The position numbers and the translations under genes were made by a program. Below are positions 1-7,450 of a DNA stretch of 34,931 nt, piece by piece. Source of the stretch: a virus; the IMG/VR virus record IMGVR_UViG_3300037137_001020, positions 1 to 34,931 of that record; one strand, given 5' to 3'. The notes under the pieces are model-generated. The model had not been told where the DNA came from, ran no database searches, and worked only from the letters and a program-made list of their open reading frames with translations. Every line of letters starts with the position of its first letter. Position 1 is the first letter of the stretch.

Positions 1-165
1 ATCAATGTGACGGCTGTCGCGGAACTCCAGACCGTCGGGGGTACGCTTCGCACCCTGGCCAATGAGGTGAAGGCTGACCTCGCCGAGGCTCGGGCGATTG
101 CCAACGAGGTCAGGACGGACCTGAACGCCCTCGGCTCTGCGACCCTGAAGACGACCAAGGGTTAG
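1..165 (+). CDS. C-terminal end of an unknown phage protein (5' truncated)
   Basis: An open frame runs from the first base of the window to a TAG at 163-165, giving 54 residues of a protein whose start lies outside the window. The visible part is rich in Ala, Leu, Glu and Val with regularly spaced hydrophobic residues (for example TLRTLANEVKADLAEARAIA), which suggests a helical or coiled-coil tail. It lies directly upstream of the portal gene, where a terminase subunit often sits, but nothing in the visible segment supports that. No function is assigned. Confidence 0.55.
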   Translation: MNVTAVAELQTVGGTLRTLANEVKADLAEARAIANEVRTDLNALGSATLKTTKG

Positions 166-200
166 CCGGGGCGTTCGTAACCCGAAGTTGGGGCGGGGCG

Positions 201-216
201 CCTCCGCCCTCGGAGG
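201..216 (+). promoter_or_regulatory. Hairpin enclosing the portal ribosome binding site
   Basis: CCTCCG (201-206) and CGGAGG (211-216) form a perfect 6-bp stem with a CCCT loop. The right arm is also the Shine-Dalgarno sequence GGAGG for the portal gene. Folding would hide the ribosome binding site, so portal translation may depend on an unwinding event or on an RNA-binding factor. It could instead only mark the end of the upstream gene, but no T-run follows. The stem is short, so a regulatory role is inference. Confidence 0.4.
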
Positions 217-221
217 TGGCC

Positions 222-1886
222 TTGAAGACATCCTCTGCCTCAAGCATTGTTCTCGACGCTATCGACAAAGGCGGCGTCCGTCGCGAGGTACGCCTTCGCG
301 CCGTACCAATTGGCCCGTCCCCGGCTGCGATCCGGAAGGCGGAGGCCGAGAGCGATTCTCCAGACGCCGCCACATCCAACGCCGACCAGCAGGACCCGTT
401 CGCCAAGGTGTCCCTCGGCCAGCTGCGCCTGATCGATCCGCCATACCCGTTGCAGTGGCTTAGCTCACAGCGGGAGAACAACACGGAACTTGGTCAGTGC
501 ATCCGGGCGATGGTCGTTAACACCGTGGGCTTTGGTTGGACTATCCGCGAGCGCCCGATGGCTGAGGGGGTCCGCTCCGATCTGTCGGTCGATATTGAAG
601 CGGAGCGCCTTGTGTTGCAAGCCAAGCTAGAGGCTGTTCACCCGACCGAGTCTCTGGACATGATCTTGGAGAAGGTTAAGGACGACCAGCATTCTTGCGG
701 CAATGGCTACGTTGAAATGATCGAGGACGCCACGGGGGAGCTGGTCGGCCTCAACCACGTGGTGGGGCACGCCGTTCGTCTGACCGAGAAGATGCCACGG
801 CCAGTGAAGGTCAAGATGAAGCTGGTCCAGCCAGCCCAGAACTTTGAGCTGGCGGACGTCCCGATGTGGCATCGGTTCAGGCGTTTCGCCATGGTGTCTG
901 GCACAGGGAAGGTGATGTGGTTCAAGGAGGCCGGGGACCCCAGACCGATGGACAAATGGACGGGGGAGTTCGCGGACATCATACCTACCCAGCGTAGGGC
1001 AACCTCGCTCCTTCATTTCAAGGGCTACAACCCGCTGTCCGCCTACGGGGTCACGGGGTGGATAGGCAACCTCTTCTCTATCCGAGGCAGCCGACGTGCC
1101 GAGGAGATCAACTTCAACACCCTTACCAACAATGCTATCCCCTCCATGTTCGTGATCGTGGAGAACGGCGCATTGACCGAGGCTTCCATCGACCGTCTAC
1201 AGAAGTGGACAGAGGAGCAGGTACAGAAGGGTATGAACTATTCCCGGTTCCTGCTGATGGAGGGCGAGACGGTGGAGGACGGCACGCCTAACCCGCAGAG
1301 CTTTCGCATCCGCGTCATGCCGCTGGCTCAGTACCAAAAGGACGACCAACTGTTCCAGAAGTACGATGGCAACAACCGGGAGAAGGTCAGGCAGTCCTTC
1401 CGCCTACCGCCCATCTTTGTTGGCAGGACAGAGGACTACACCAGAGCCACAGCCGACACGAGCCGTGCGGTCGCGGATGAGCAGGTCTTCGCCCCTGAGC
1501 GCAACAAGGACACGTTCGCGGTCAACCGGTTCGTCCTCGCGCGGTGGGGCGCCCGCTTCCACACCTTCAAGCTGAATAACCCGAACGTCACCGACGACAT
1601 CCAATTGATCACCCTGATGGGCATGGCAGAGCGATCCGGAGGCATGACTCCAAGGCGAGCAGACCGCATCATCCGAGACGTGTTCGGCGAGGACATCGGG
1701 CCTATGCCGCAGGGGGTGCCGCTGGACGTGCCATTCTCGGTCACCTTCGCTCAAGCACAGTCAGGGCTTGGGTCGGGTGGCGGGGCGCCCAGTGGAGACA
1801 CGGCTCGCCGCGTGATCGATGGGATGCTAGACCTTCGCCGGAGGATCGAGAAGGAGCTGGATGACCGCTTCTTCCTTACCGAATAG
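222..1886 (+). CDS. Phage portal protein (PBSX/P2-like family)
   Basis: The portal is the dodecameric ring at the unique capsid vertex through which DNA is packaged and ejected and to which the tail attaches. The family is recognised from the early block with DPPYPLQWL followed by an asparagine-rich helix and a GFGW-type turn. Further support is a central segment around LLHFKGYNPLSAYG and the late segment FRLPPIFVGRTEDYTRATA, a typical portal signature. The length of about 554 residues fits. The longest frame begins at GTG 216, but the Shine-Dalgarno GGAGG (212-216) overlaps that codon. TTG at 222 has proper 5-nt spacing and is chosen. Gene order (MuF-type protein, protease and capsid gene downstream) agrees with the call. 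Confidence 0.88.
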   Translation: MKTSSASSIVLDAIDKGGVRREVRLRAVPIGPSPAAIRKAEAESDSPDAATSNADQQDPFAKVSLGQLRLIDPPYPLQWLSSQRENNTELGQCIRAMVVNTVGFGWTIRERPMAEGVRSDLSVDIEAERLVLQAKLEAVHPTESLDMILEKVKDDQHSCGNGYVEMIEDATGELVGLNHVVGHAVRLTEKMPRPVKVKMKLVQPAQNFELADVPMWHRFRRFAMVSGTGKVMWFKEAGDPRPMDKWTGEFADIIPTQRRATSLLHFKGYNPLSAYGVTGWIGNLFSIRGSRRAEEINFNTLTNNAIPSMFVIVENGALTEASIDRLQKWTEEQVQKGMNYSRFLLMEGETVEDGTPNPQSFRIRVMPLAQYQKDDQLFQKYDGNNREKVRQSFRLPPIFVGRTEDYTRATADTSRAVADEQVFAPERNKDTFAVNRFVLARWGARFHTFKLNNPNVTDDIQLITLMGMAERSGGMTPRRADRIIRDVFGEDIGPMPQGVPLDVPFSVTFAQAQSGLGSGGGAPSGDTARRVIDGMLDLRRRIEKELDDRFFLTE

Positions 1887-1895
1887 GAGAACCAC

Positions 1896-2246
1896 ATGGA
1901 AGGATATGTTCAAGTTAGCAAGGTGGACCTGGTCGAAGGGGAGGAGCTGATGGACCTCGCCAAGAAGGTCATGGCTGCCATCACTCAGAACAAGGGCAAG
2001 ACCAATCGAAGCCTCGGCCTAATGGGCATCTTCAAGGACCACATCGTGGTGAGGGACTTCGAGGACGGGAAGATGTTCAGGATGGAGATGAAGCGGGACG
2101 AGACCGGCAGTGTCTTGTTGGATGGCATGGAAGAGGTCCAGCAGAAGTTCGTCCCGGTCAAGCCGAAGGCAACAAAGGAAGAGGAGGAGCAGGGCAAGGG
2201 GGAGACCACGAAGCGGGACGGAGGGCTGTGGCGCGGCATCTTCTAG
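1896..2246 (+). CDS. Small acidic phage protein with C-terminal GLWRGI motif
   Basis: This 116-residue protein has a well-placed AGGAGA ribosome binding site just before ATG 1896. Residues about 15-85 look like a small alpha/beta domain with the pattern 'IVVRDFEDGKMFRMEM ... VQQKFVPV'. That resembles a short domain often found in XkdF-type phage head proteins, where dGkxyRv is followed by eVxxxYVP; this is recalled by pattern and not confirmed. The last 35 residues are highly charged (KEEEE, KGE, KRD) and end in GLWRGIF. The same ending, GLWSGILD, closes the scaffold-like protein at 10616-11770. It sits between the portal and the minor head protein, so a head assembly role is likely. The exact role is unknown. 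Confidence 0.7.
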   Translation: MEGYVQVSKVDLVEGEELMDLAKKVMAAITQNKGKTNRSLGLMGIFKDHIVVRDFEDGKMFRMEMKRDETGSVLLDGMEEVQQKFVPVKPKATKEEEEQGKGETTKRDGGLWRGIF

Positions 2247-3244
2247 ACCTATCCCTCCTCCCTGTTGAGGCGCTGGCAGACCTTCGAGAGGCTACCGATG
2301 GGCTTCTATGCCGGGTGACCAAGGTCAACGCCCGCCGCCTTGCCATGGCGATAGAGCGGAAGATGGGGGCGTCCATCTCACAGGCATGGAAGGCAGGCGC
2401 AGCATCCGGCTTGCAGACCGGCATCGGGCGGCTAGCCGCCGGGCCATTCACCGGGGCGGCCATCAGCGCCTTCCTTCGGGGGCTAGGGATCCAGCTGTCC
2501 ACGCCGCTCACGCCCCAACAACAGCAGGTGGTAGAAGGCAACCTGCGGTCCATCTACAGGGTCAGCAAGCAGGACGCGGTCACTGCGGCGCGGGGCAGGT
2601 TCATGTTTGGTGAGCCTGACCAGCTGGCCATTGCAGCCTCTGGCAACCAGCAGATGTTCTGGGTGGACAGCTTCTACAGTGAACAGCTGTCCACCCGCGT
2701 GTCTGCGGTGAGCCGGGACGTGTTGTTAGAGCAGGGGCTTAGTCACCGGGAGGCTGGCCCGGTTCTCCACAAGGCGCTGCGGCAGGAGTTTGGGCTTGTG
2801 CCAGGGCAGGCGGCCTCGCCCTTTGCTCCGTCCGTGCCAGCGCGGTACGCAGGCAACCCGGACTTCTACTTCCAGCAGGTCTCGTCCGTCGCAGGACACC
2901 AGTCCCGCATCTTCGGCAAGATGACAGGCTACAACGATGCCGGGGTGCGGAGGGTTCAATTGGTCAACCCGAACGATGAAAGGACAGGGACCCTTTGCCA
3001 ACAGATGAATGGGCAGGTATTCACGGTCAACGCGGGCATGGCTAGGATGTCCAAGATCGTTGGAGCCGCGTCTCCAGACGAGGTCAGAGAGGAGGCCCCG
3101 TGGCCAACGGCAGACACTGTGGCTGATGAACTAGCAGGGACCCGGCCGGGTAGCCGGGCTGCCACAACCGCGCTGGAGGGGATGAACACGATCCTGCCCC
3201 CATTCCACCCGTTGTGCCGAACAGAAGTGGTCATCCTGGACTAG
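2228..3244 (+). CDS. Minor head protein, MuF (SPP1 gp7-like) family
   Basis: MuF-type proteins bind the portal and are carried into the procapsid. The C-terminal part shows the family signature: NPNDERTGTLCQQMNGQVF at residues about 247-265, then PPFHPLCRT at about 324-332. These two Asp/Cys/His-containing segments are the conserved core of the MuF domain. The N-terminal two thirds is helical and variable, including an Ala/Gly-rich stretch at about 55-85. The gene starts with GTG 2228 and overlaps the previous gene by 19 nt. A GGAGGG sits only 2 nt before the start, so the start is somewhat uncertain. At 338 residues it is a normal length. Its TAG stop is the first triplet of a 27-bp palindrome. 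Confidence 0.85.
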   Translation: MARHLLDLSLLPVEALADLREATDGLLCRVTKVNARRLAMAIERKMGASISQAWKAGAASGLQTGIGRLAAGPFTGAAISAFLRGLGIQLSTPLTPQQQQVVEGNLRSIYRVSKQDAVTAARGRFMFGEPDQLAIAASGNQQMFWVDSFYSEQLSTRVSAVSRDVLLEQGLSHREAGPVLHKALRQEFGLVPGQAASPFAPSVPARYAGNPDFYFQQVSSVAGHQSRIFGKMTGYNDAGVRRVQLVNPNDERTGTLCQQMNGQVFTVNAGMARMSKIVGAASPDEVREEAPWPTADTVADELAGTRPGSRAATTALEGMNTILPPFHPLCRTEVVILD

Positions 3245-3268
3245 GATGCTCAGACTTTGAGCATCCTA
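3242..3268 (+). repeat. 27-bp palindromic element, copy 1
   Basis: Perfect 11-bp arms TAGGATGCTCA (3242-3252) and TGAGCATCCTA (3258-3268) flank the loop GACTT. The first three bases are the stop codon of the minor head protein gene. A second copy at 33616-33642 has identical arms and the reverse-complement loop, so the two copies are the same element in opposite orientation. No T-run follows, so a classic Rho-independent terminator is not clearly supported. An operator, an RNA-processing hairpin or a small mobile palindrome are alternatives. It separates the head genes from the queD-dpdA operon. Confidence 0.8.
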
Positions 3269-3289
3269 CGAGCGAAAGTGAGGAAGCGA

Positions 3290-3694
3290 ATGTGGACCCT
3301 GAAACGAGCCTTCAGCTTTGAGGCCGCCCACTACTTGCCTAACCACGATGGCAAGTGTAGCCGCTTGCATGGCCATAATTGGAAGGTCTGGATCATGCTG
3401 GAGAGCCCTGCGCTGGTGGGGCGTGGGCCATCCACGGGGATGGTGATAGACTTCTATGACCTGTGGCGTGTGGTCAATGAGACGGTAGGCACCCTTCTTG
3501 ATCACCGCGCATTGAACGACGTGCCTGGACTGGAGAACCCCACCTCGGAGAATATCGCCAAGTGGATTTACGACAGGTTGTTGCCCGTGTTGTCTTGGAC
3601 TGAGCCTGATCGCCAGTTGCGTTACCCGCTGGAGCTGCTGGCAGCAATTGAGGTCGAGGAGACGCCTGGCTGCTCCGTCACGTACCGTCCATGA
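3290..3694 (+). CDS. queD: 6-carboxytetrahydropterin synthase QueD
   Basis: QueD converts dihydroneopterin triphosphate to 6-carboxy-5,6,7,8-tetrahydropterin, the second step towards 7-deazaguanine bases. Numbering from ATG 3290, the zinc ligands are His14 in FSFEAAH and His27/His29 in RLHGHN, with the catalytic Cys23 in between (GKCSRLHGH). The acidic segments near DHRALND and the Glu-rich end fit the T-fold enzyme. The frame can be extended upstream to 3257, but that start lies inside the palindrome. ATG 3290 follows GAGGAAG at good spacing and gives the usual beginning (MWTLKRAFSFEAAHYL) and length (134 residues). It overlaps queE by ATGA. A pterin-synthase relative (PTPS) is the only serious alternative. 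Confidence 0.9.
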   Translation: MWTLKRAFSFEAAHYLPNHDGKCSRLHGHNWKVWIMLESPALVGRGPSTGMVIDFYDLWRVVNETVGTLLDHRALNDVPGLENPTSENIAKWIYDRLLPVLSWTEPDRQLRYPLELLAAIEVEETPGCSVTYRP

Positions 3695-4302
3695 CCAAGC
3701 GATACCCAATAAAGGAATGCTTTCTCTCCTTGCAGGGGGAGGGGGTGCGGGCTGGCACGGTAGCTGTGTTCCTCCGCTTTGCGGGATGCAACTTGAACTG
3801 CAAGAAGGAGACGGTAGGGTGGGATTGTGACACCGACTTCAGTGGTGGCGATGCATTGTCACTGCCGGAGGTAGTTAGCCTTGTAACTCGGACAGCTGGA
3901 AAGTCGGCGAGGGTTCCAGCACATTCGTGGATCGTGTTGACAGGAGGTGAACCAGCCCTGTTCATGGATGCTGACCTGTCTGTTGCGTTGAGGATCTCTC
4001 ACCGGCTGGCGATAGAGACCAATGGAACGATACCACTGAACTTCGCCCCAGACTGGATCACCGTGTCACCGAAGCCGGGTGCTCCTGTTGTCGTGCCCGG
4101 GGCAGACGAGGTCAAGGTGGTGCTACGGGCTGGGGATGCGATCCCTGCTGTTGACGTGAAGGCGGGCGTCCACTTGCTAAGCCCTGCTTTTGAGGGGGCT
4201 ACCCTCCCAGAGGCGAACCTGCGACACTGCATCCAGTTGTGTTTGGAGAACCCACGATGGAGACTGTCCGTCCAACTTCACAAGCTAGTGCGGATCAGGT
4301 GA
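3691..4302 (+). CDS. queE: 7-carboxy-7-deazaguanine synthase QueE (radical SAM)
   Basis: QueE rearranges 6-carboxytetrahydropterin into CDG using S-adenosylmethionine and a 4Fe-4S cluster. Visible family marks are the N-terminal LSLQGEGVRAG, FLRFAGCNLNC, CDTDF, the SAM-binding TGGEP (residues 84-88), IETNGT, and SPKPG. The C-terminal 'VQLHK' is also typical. The cluster cysteines are Cys33, Cys37 and Cys46, spaced C-x3-C-x8-C. This is not the standard radical SAM C-x3-C-x2-C, but QueE is known to vary here. At 203 residues it has family length. The start ATG overlaps the queD stop by 4 nt, showing translational coupling. The end overlaps the next gene by 46 nt. Confidence 0.9.
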   Translation: MTKRYPIKECFLSLQGEGVRAGTVAVFLRFAGCNLNCKKETVGWDCDTDFSGGDALSLPEVVSLVTRTAGKSARVPAHSWIVLTGGEPALFMDADLSVALRISHRLAIETNGTIPLNFAPDWITVSPKPGAPVVVPGADEVKVVLRAGDAIPAVDVKAGVHLLSPAFEGATLPEANLRHCIQLCLENPRWRLSVQLHKLVRIR

Positions 4303-5609
4303 GGCCGCTGGTCATCATCCAGCCTGTCTCATGGGACCGCGTCCAGGCTGGGGTCTGGTATCAGCCCTCGTGGCTGCATGCCTCCGCCACGTTCAATGGG
4401 CGGGAGTCCTACTTATACGAGGACGCGGACCTCTTTGCTGTGGACGCGATATTCGCGGGGCACGGACCTCAAGCTCAGTACGTGGTTGACTTGTCGTCCT
4501 ACCCGCAGCTGGACCTGGTCCGCCAGATCCACAGGGAGCGCACAAGGTCCTACGACGTCCGCTTTATGGGGCTTGACCCACTGCTTAGGGAGCACGGCGT
4601 CGGTCCCCTAGCGGACGCTGGGGACTATCAGCTGGACTTAGCGGAGGGGGCCTTTGAGTACCGGCGGATCAACTTGTCTATGGCCAGACGGCACGCGGAC
4701 GACTATGACGGTCACCTGCGGTCCTTCGATAACGGCCAGCCTTGGTGCCCCGCCTTTTTCAGCGTGGGTTGTGATCGTCGGTGCCCCTATTGCTACGTTG
4801 GTTACGTGTCCTTCCCTCGGGCCTTCTCCTCCGTCAGGCAAGCGGAGGACACTATCCGATGGGCTGCGGAGTCCGGCGTCAACCTCCACTTCTATGATGA
4901 GGACTTCTACCTGCACCCCGAGCTGGACACCATCTTGGCTATGCTGGAGGGCAGCGGTGTGAAGTGGATCGCTCTAGCCACCAGCGTGTCCTTGGCCGCA
5001 GCCATCGAAAAGTACGGAGAGGACACGCTGGTCGAGTCCGGCAACGTCCTCAACGAGGTTGGAGTGGAGACGGCTGACCCTAGCGTCTTGGACAAGCGCC
5101 AAGACCTACGGGCCATTCTTGCCGCGAGGTCCATCCGCGTGTTCTGGCTGACCGTGACCTTCTTCCCCAAGGAGACGTTGACCAGTCGCTTCAAGACTGG
5201 TCAGTTCCTTCAGCGGCACGGCTATGACTTTGACCAACTGATGCCCCGGCTGGTGGGGAACAGCTCCCACGGCGGGCTCGGACAGTTCTATGTGCCGTAC
5301 CACGGCACGCCTTGGTTCGAGTCCGCTCCAAGGAAAGGGGTGTTCCTAGAGGGCAGGCCGACCCGCCTGTGGCCGGGCTACGTTCCTCACTCCTTCTTGG
5401 AGGACGTCCCAGTTCAGACCGGGGGGTCCGTAGAGGACCTGCGCTGGTTCGACATCTACCACGGTGTCGCTGGTATCTGGGAGGAGATGCTGGCTGGCTG
5501 CGACGGTCGCAGGACGGTCGGGGATATCTGTGAGCGGCGACAGTCTGACCTGGTTGCTATGGCACAGCTTGCCCAGCTTGGGCTGGTGAGGAGTTGCAAT
5601 GAACCCTGA
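4257..5609 (+). CDS. Radical SAM enzyme with a winged-helix-like C-terminus
   Basis: The protein carries the canonical cluster motif C-x3-C-x2-C (CDRRCPYC) at residues 172-179. A barrel-like region with [11 protein letters not shown] (about 205-215) and [13 protein letters not shown] follows, typical of the MiaB/HemN-like radical SAM fold. About 165 residues precede the motif and show no clear cobalamin-binding signature. The last ~45 residues ([15 protein letters not shown], then AQLAQLGLV) resemble the small winged-helix/PqqD-like modules seen at the ends of peptide- or cofactor-modifying radical SAM proteins. ATG 4257 with GGAG 8 nt upstream is preferred over GTG 4239. It lies between queE and folE in one overlapping operon, so a role in modifying a deazaguanine product is possible. 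The substrate is unknown. Confidence 0.78.
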   Translation: METVRPTSQASADQVRPLVIIQPVSWDRVQAGVWYQPSWLHASATFNGRESYLYEDADLFAVDAIFAGHGPQAQYVVDLSSYPQLDLVRQIHRERTRSYDVRFMGLDPLLREHGVGPLADAGDYQLDLAEGAFEYRRINLSMARRHADDYDGHLRSFDNGQPWCPAFFSVGCDRRCPYCYVGYVSFPRAFSSVRQAEDTIRWAAESGVNLHFYDEDFYLHPELDTILAMLEGSGVKWIALATSVSLAAAIEKYGEDTLVESGNVLNEVGVETADPSVLDKRQDLRAILAARSIRVFWLTVTFFPKETLTSRFKTGQFLQRHGYDFDQLMPRLVGNSSHGGLGQFYVPYHGTPWFESAPRKGVFLEGRPTRLWPGYVPHSFLEDVPVQTGGSVEDLRWFDIYHGVAGIWEEMLAGCDGRRTVGDICERRQSDLVAMAQLAQLGLVRSCNEP

Positions 5610-6177
5610 GCATCGGATACGTGCGGAGGCTCTGGTTAGGGAGCTGATAGCTATCATCGGCGACGACCCCACGCGCCCGGGTCTGCTGGATACGCCGCAT
5701 CGTGTGGTCAAGTCCTGGGGGGTGTTGTTCTCCGGGTACGAGCACAAGACCGAGGAATTCGTCCGGGTGTTCGAGGAGTCCTACGACGCCATCGTGGCGG
5801 TCAAGGACATAGACTACTTCTCCGCTTGTGAGCACCACATGCTCCCATTCTTTGGGAGGTGCCACGTAGCCTACCTGCCAGCTATCAATGGGGACAGGGC
5901 GGGGAAGGTGCTGGGCGTCTCCAAGCTCGCCCGCATCGTGAACAACGTGGCGAGGCGGTTGCAGATCCAAGAGCGGATGACCCGGGAGATCGCTGAAGCC
6001 ATTGAACAGGCGGCTCACCCCAGGGCCGTCGCGGTCATCGTGGAGGGGACGCACCTCTGCATGGTGGCCAGGGGCGTTAACCAGCAACACGCCGTCATGC
6101 GAACCAGCGCCATGCTAGGCGACTGGCTGGAAGACCATCGCGGTAAGGACGAGGCCATGCGCCTCTTGGGGCTATAA
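5599..6177 (+). CDS. folE: GTP cyclohydrolase I (FolE)
   Basis: FolE opens GTP to dihydroneopterin triphosphate, the substrate of QueD, and so supplies the first step of 7-deazaguanine synthesis (and of folate). The zinc ligands are visible: Cys77 and His80 in [10 protein letters not shown], and Cys154 in [11 protein letters not shown]. Other family marks are [15 protein letters not shown] near the start, [20 protein letters not shown], and [12 protein letters not shown]. The length of 192 residues is standard for the single-domain enzyme. The gene starts at ATG 5599 with GGAG upstream and overlaps the radical SAM gene by 11 nt. Together with queD and queE it makes the pathway from GTP to CDG complete in this operon. 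Confidence 0.95.
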   Translation: MNPEHRIRAEALVRELIAIIGDDPTRPGLLDTPHRVVKSWGVLFSGYEHKTEEFVRVFEESYDAIVAVKDIDYFSACEHHMLPFFGRCHVAYLPAINGDRAGKVLGVSKLARIVNNVARRLQIQERMTREIAEAIEQAAHPRAVAVIVEGTHLCMVARGVNQQHAVMRTSAMLGDWLEDHRGKDEAMRLLGL

Positions 6178-6179
6178 CC

Positions 6180-6926
6180 ATGAACATCGTCTTGGCACCC
6201 CACCTGGATGACGAGGTGATCGGCTGCTACTCCGTCCTGGGTTCCATCGACCAGATCTACTATTTCACCACCGACCACCGCGAGGCGTGCATCGCCGGGG
6301 ACCACCGGTATGCTAGGTGGTCTACGGTAGAGGCCGCTGGTATCCGTGACTCCGACGTGGTCTACATCCCCAGCTCCTTTGACTGGCACCCTATGCACCG
6401 CAAGGTGAACAGGGTGGGGCTTGCCCTCCCTGGGTCCAAGTGGTTCTACAGTGTGGAGATGAATACGCCTTGGCTTGAGGAGGAGCCGGACTGGCAGGGG
6501 AAAAAGGCGATGTTGGAGAGGTGCTACCCTGGCGAACCCCTCCTGGAGAAGTGGTGGAGGTTCCGTTCCATCCAGTCCTTTGACGAGGTGATCTGGGCTA
6601 GCGTCCTCCTGACCTTCGAGGGCAAGCACCGATGGCTGGATGCCCCGGTCATGGTCGAGTTCCTTCGCCACCTCCACCGACATGTGTTCCACGTGCGAAC
6701 GGACGTCCAACAGATGGAGGGCGATCGGGAGCTGGAGTATTTCATCCTCCGAGGAGTGGTGAAGGCTGCGCTGGATGACATCCTCCACACCATGTGGAAG
6801 GAAGACGGTATGTCGTGCGAGGCGTTCGCCCGGGAACTCAAGCGGAGGATGGAGGTCGCCTTTGACGACCGCTTGGTTCGGGTGGCCGTATCAGAAGACG
6901 GAGAAAACGGATGCCTAGCGGAGTAG
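6180..6926 (+). CDS. PIG-L/LmbE-type deacetylase fused to a conserved phage domain
   Basis: Residues 1-130 match PIG-L family zinc deacetylases, which remove acetyl groups from N-acetylglucosamine-type sugars. APHLDDEVIGC (residues 6-16) supplies His8 and Asp11, and HPMH (70-73) supplies the second histidine site. Residues about 139-225 form another domain, with FEGKHRW, HLHRHVFHV (165-172), GDRELEYFIL and SCEAFARELKRRM. By memory this pattern occurs as a stand-alone phage protein of unknown function with an HRHxFHV core. The histidine-rich beta pattern recalls the T-fold of QueD, but that is a guess. The gene begins 2 nt after folE and overlaps the methyltransferase by 16 nt. It may act on a sugar added by the neighbouring glycosyltransferase. 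Confidence 0.75.
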   Translation: MNIVLAPHLDDEVIGCYSVLGSIDQIYYFTTDHREACIAGDHRYARWSTVEAAGIRDSDVVYIPSSFDWHPMHRKVNRVGLALPGSKWFYSVEMNTPWLEEEPDWQGKKAMLERCYPGEPLLEKWWRFRSIQSFDEVIWASVLLTFEGKHRWLDAPVMVEFLRHLHRHVFHVRTDVQQMEGDRELEYFILRGVVKAALDDILHTMWKEDGMSCEAFARELKRRMEVAFDDRLVRVAVSEDGENGCLAE

Positions 6927-7450
6927 ACTTTGATTCCGCCTACTACGACCGCGTCCAGTGGTCAGTCCCAGACACCCTCAAGGACGTCCTGTCCTCTGCC
7001 TGTGCGGGGCTGTCCGTTTTGGACGTCGGGTGCGGGATTGGCGTTGTAGGCGAGGTTGTGGTGAGGGTCGCTGCCAAATACACGGGTGTGGACATCAGTG
7101 CCCACGCCGTGTCGGTCTGCACAGCTAAGGGGCTGGAAGCCTTCTGCGCGGACGCAATGGCCGTGGACATGAGTGGATACGACCTCGTCCTTGCCCTTGA
7201 GGTTCTGGAGCACCTCAGCAACCCTGCGGGCGCCGTTGAGAGGATGGCCGCTGCACCGCGCTCCATCGTGACCGTGCCTCGTACCGACGACCCCACCAAA
7301 TACGATGACCCTACCCACGTCTCCCTGCTGACCGCGCCCGCGTGGTTGCGCCTGTTCGCCGCAGCGAACCTATTCCCTGACCGCTGGTTTGAGGTGGACT
7401 GGGGAGACCGTTCGGTGTCCGTGGGTTGGGGGTTGAGGAGGATCGCGTGA
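6911..7450 (+). CDS. Class I SAM-dependent methyltransferase
   Basis: A 179-residue protein with a Rossmann methyltransferase core: motif I VLDVGCGIG at residues 36-44, GVDIS at 59-63 at the end of the second strand, CADA at 79-82, and LEVLEHL at 96-102 (motif IV region). The rest is short, without an obvious target-recognition domain, so a small-molecule, sugar or base substrate is more likely than sequence-specific DNA. ATG 6911 follows GGAG at 7 nt and lies within the end of the deacetylase gene. The stop overlaps the next start as GTGA. Placement between queE and dpdA suggests a part in decorating the modified base or its sugar. That is inference from context. Confidence 0.8.
   Translation: MPSGVDFDSAYYDRVQWSVPDTLKDVLSSACAGLSVLDVGCGIGVVGEVVVRVAAKYTGVDISAHAVSVCTAKGLEAFCADAMAVDMSGYDLVLALEVLEHLSNPAGAVERMAAAPRSIVTVPRTDDPTKYDDPTHVSLLTAPAWLRLFAAANLFPDRWFEVDWGDRSVSVGWGLRRIA

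Noticed and set aside
3242-3268. Rho-independent terminator
   Set aside because: The stem is strong, but neither copy is followed by a T-run, so it is reported as a palindromic repeat and not as a terminator.
3257-3289. N-terminal extension of QueD from 3257
   Set aside because: The extra residues lie in the palindrome and have no family match. ATG 3290 has a good ribosome site and gives the normal QueD start.
5603-5616. Third copy of the 27-bp palindrome
   Set aside because: Only the eight bases TGAGCATC match, inside the folE coding region, with no second arm.
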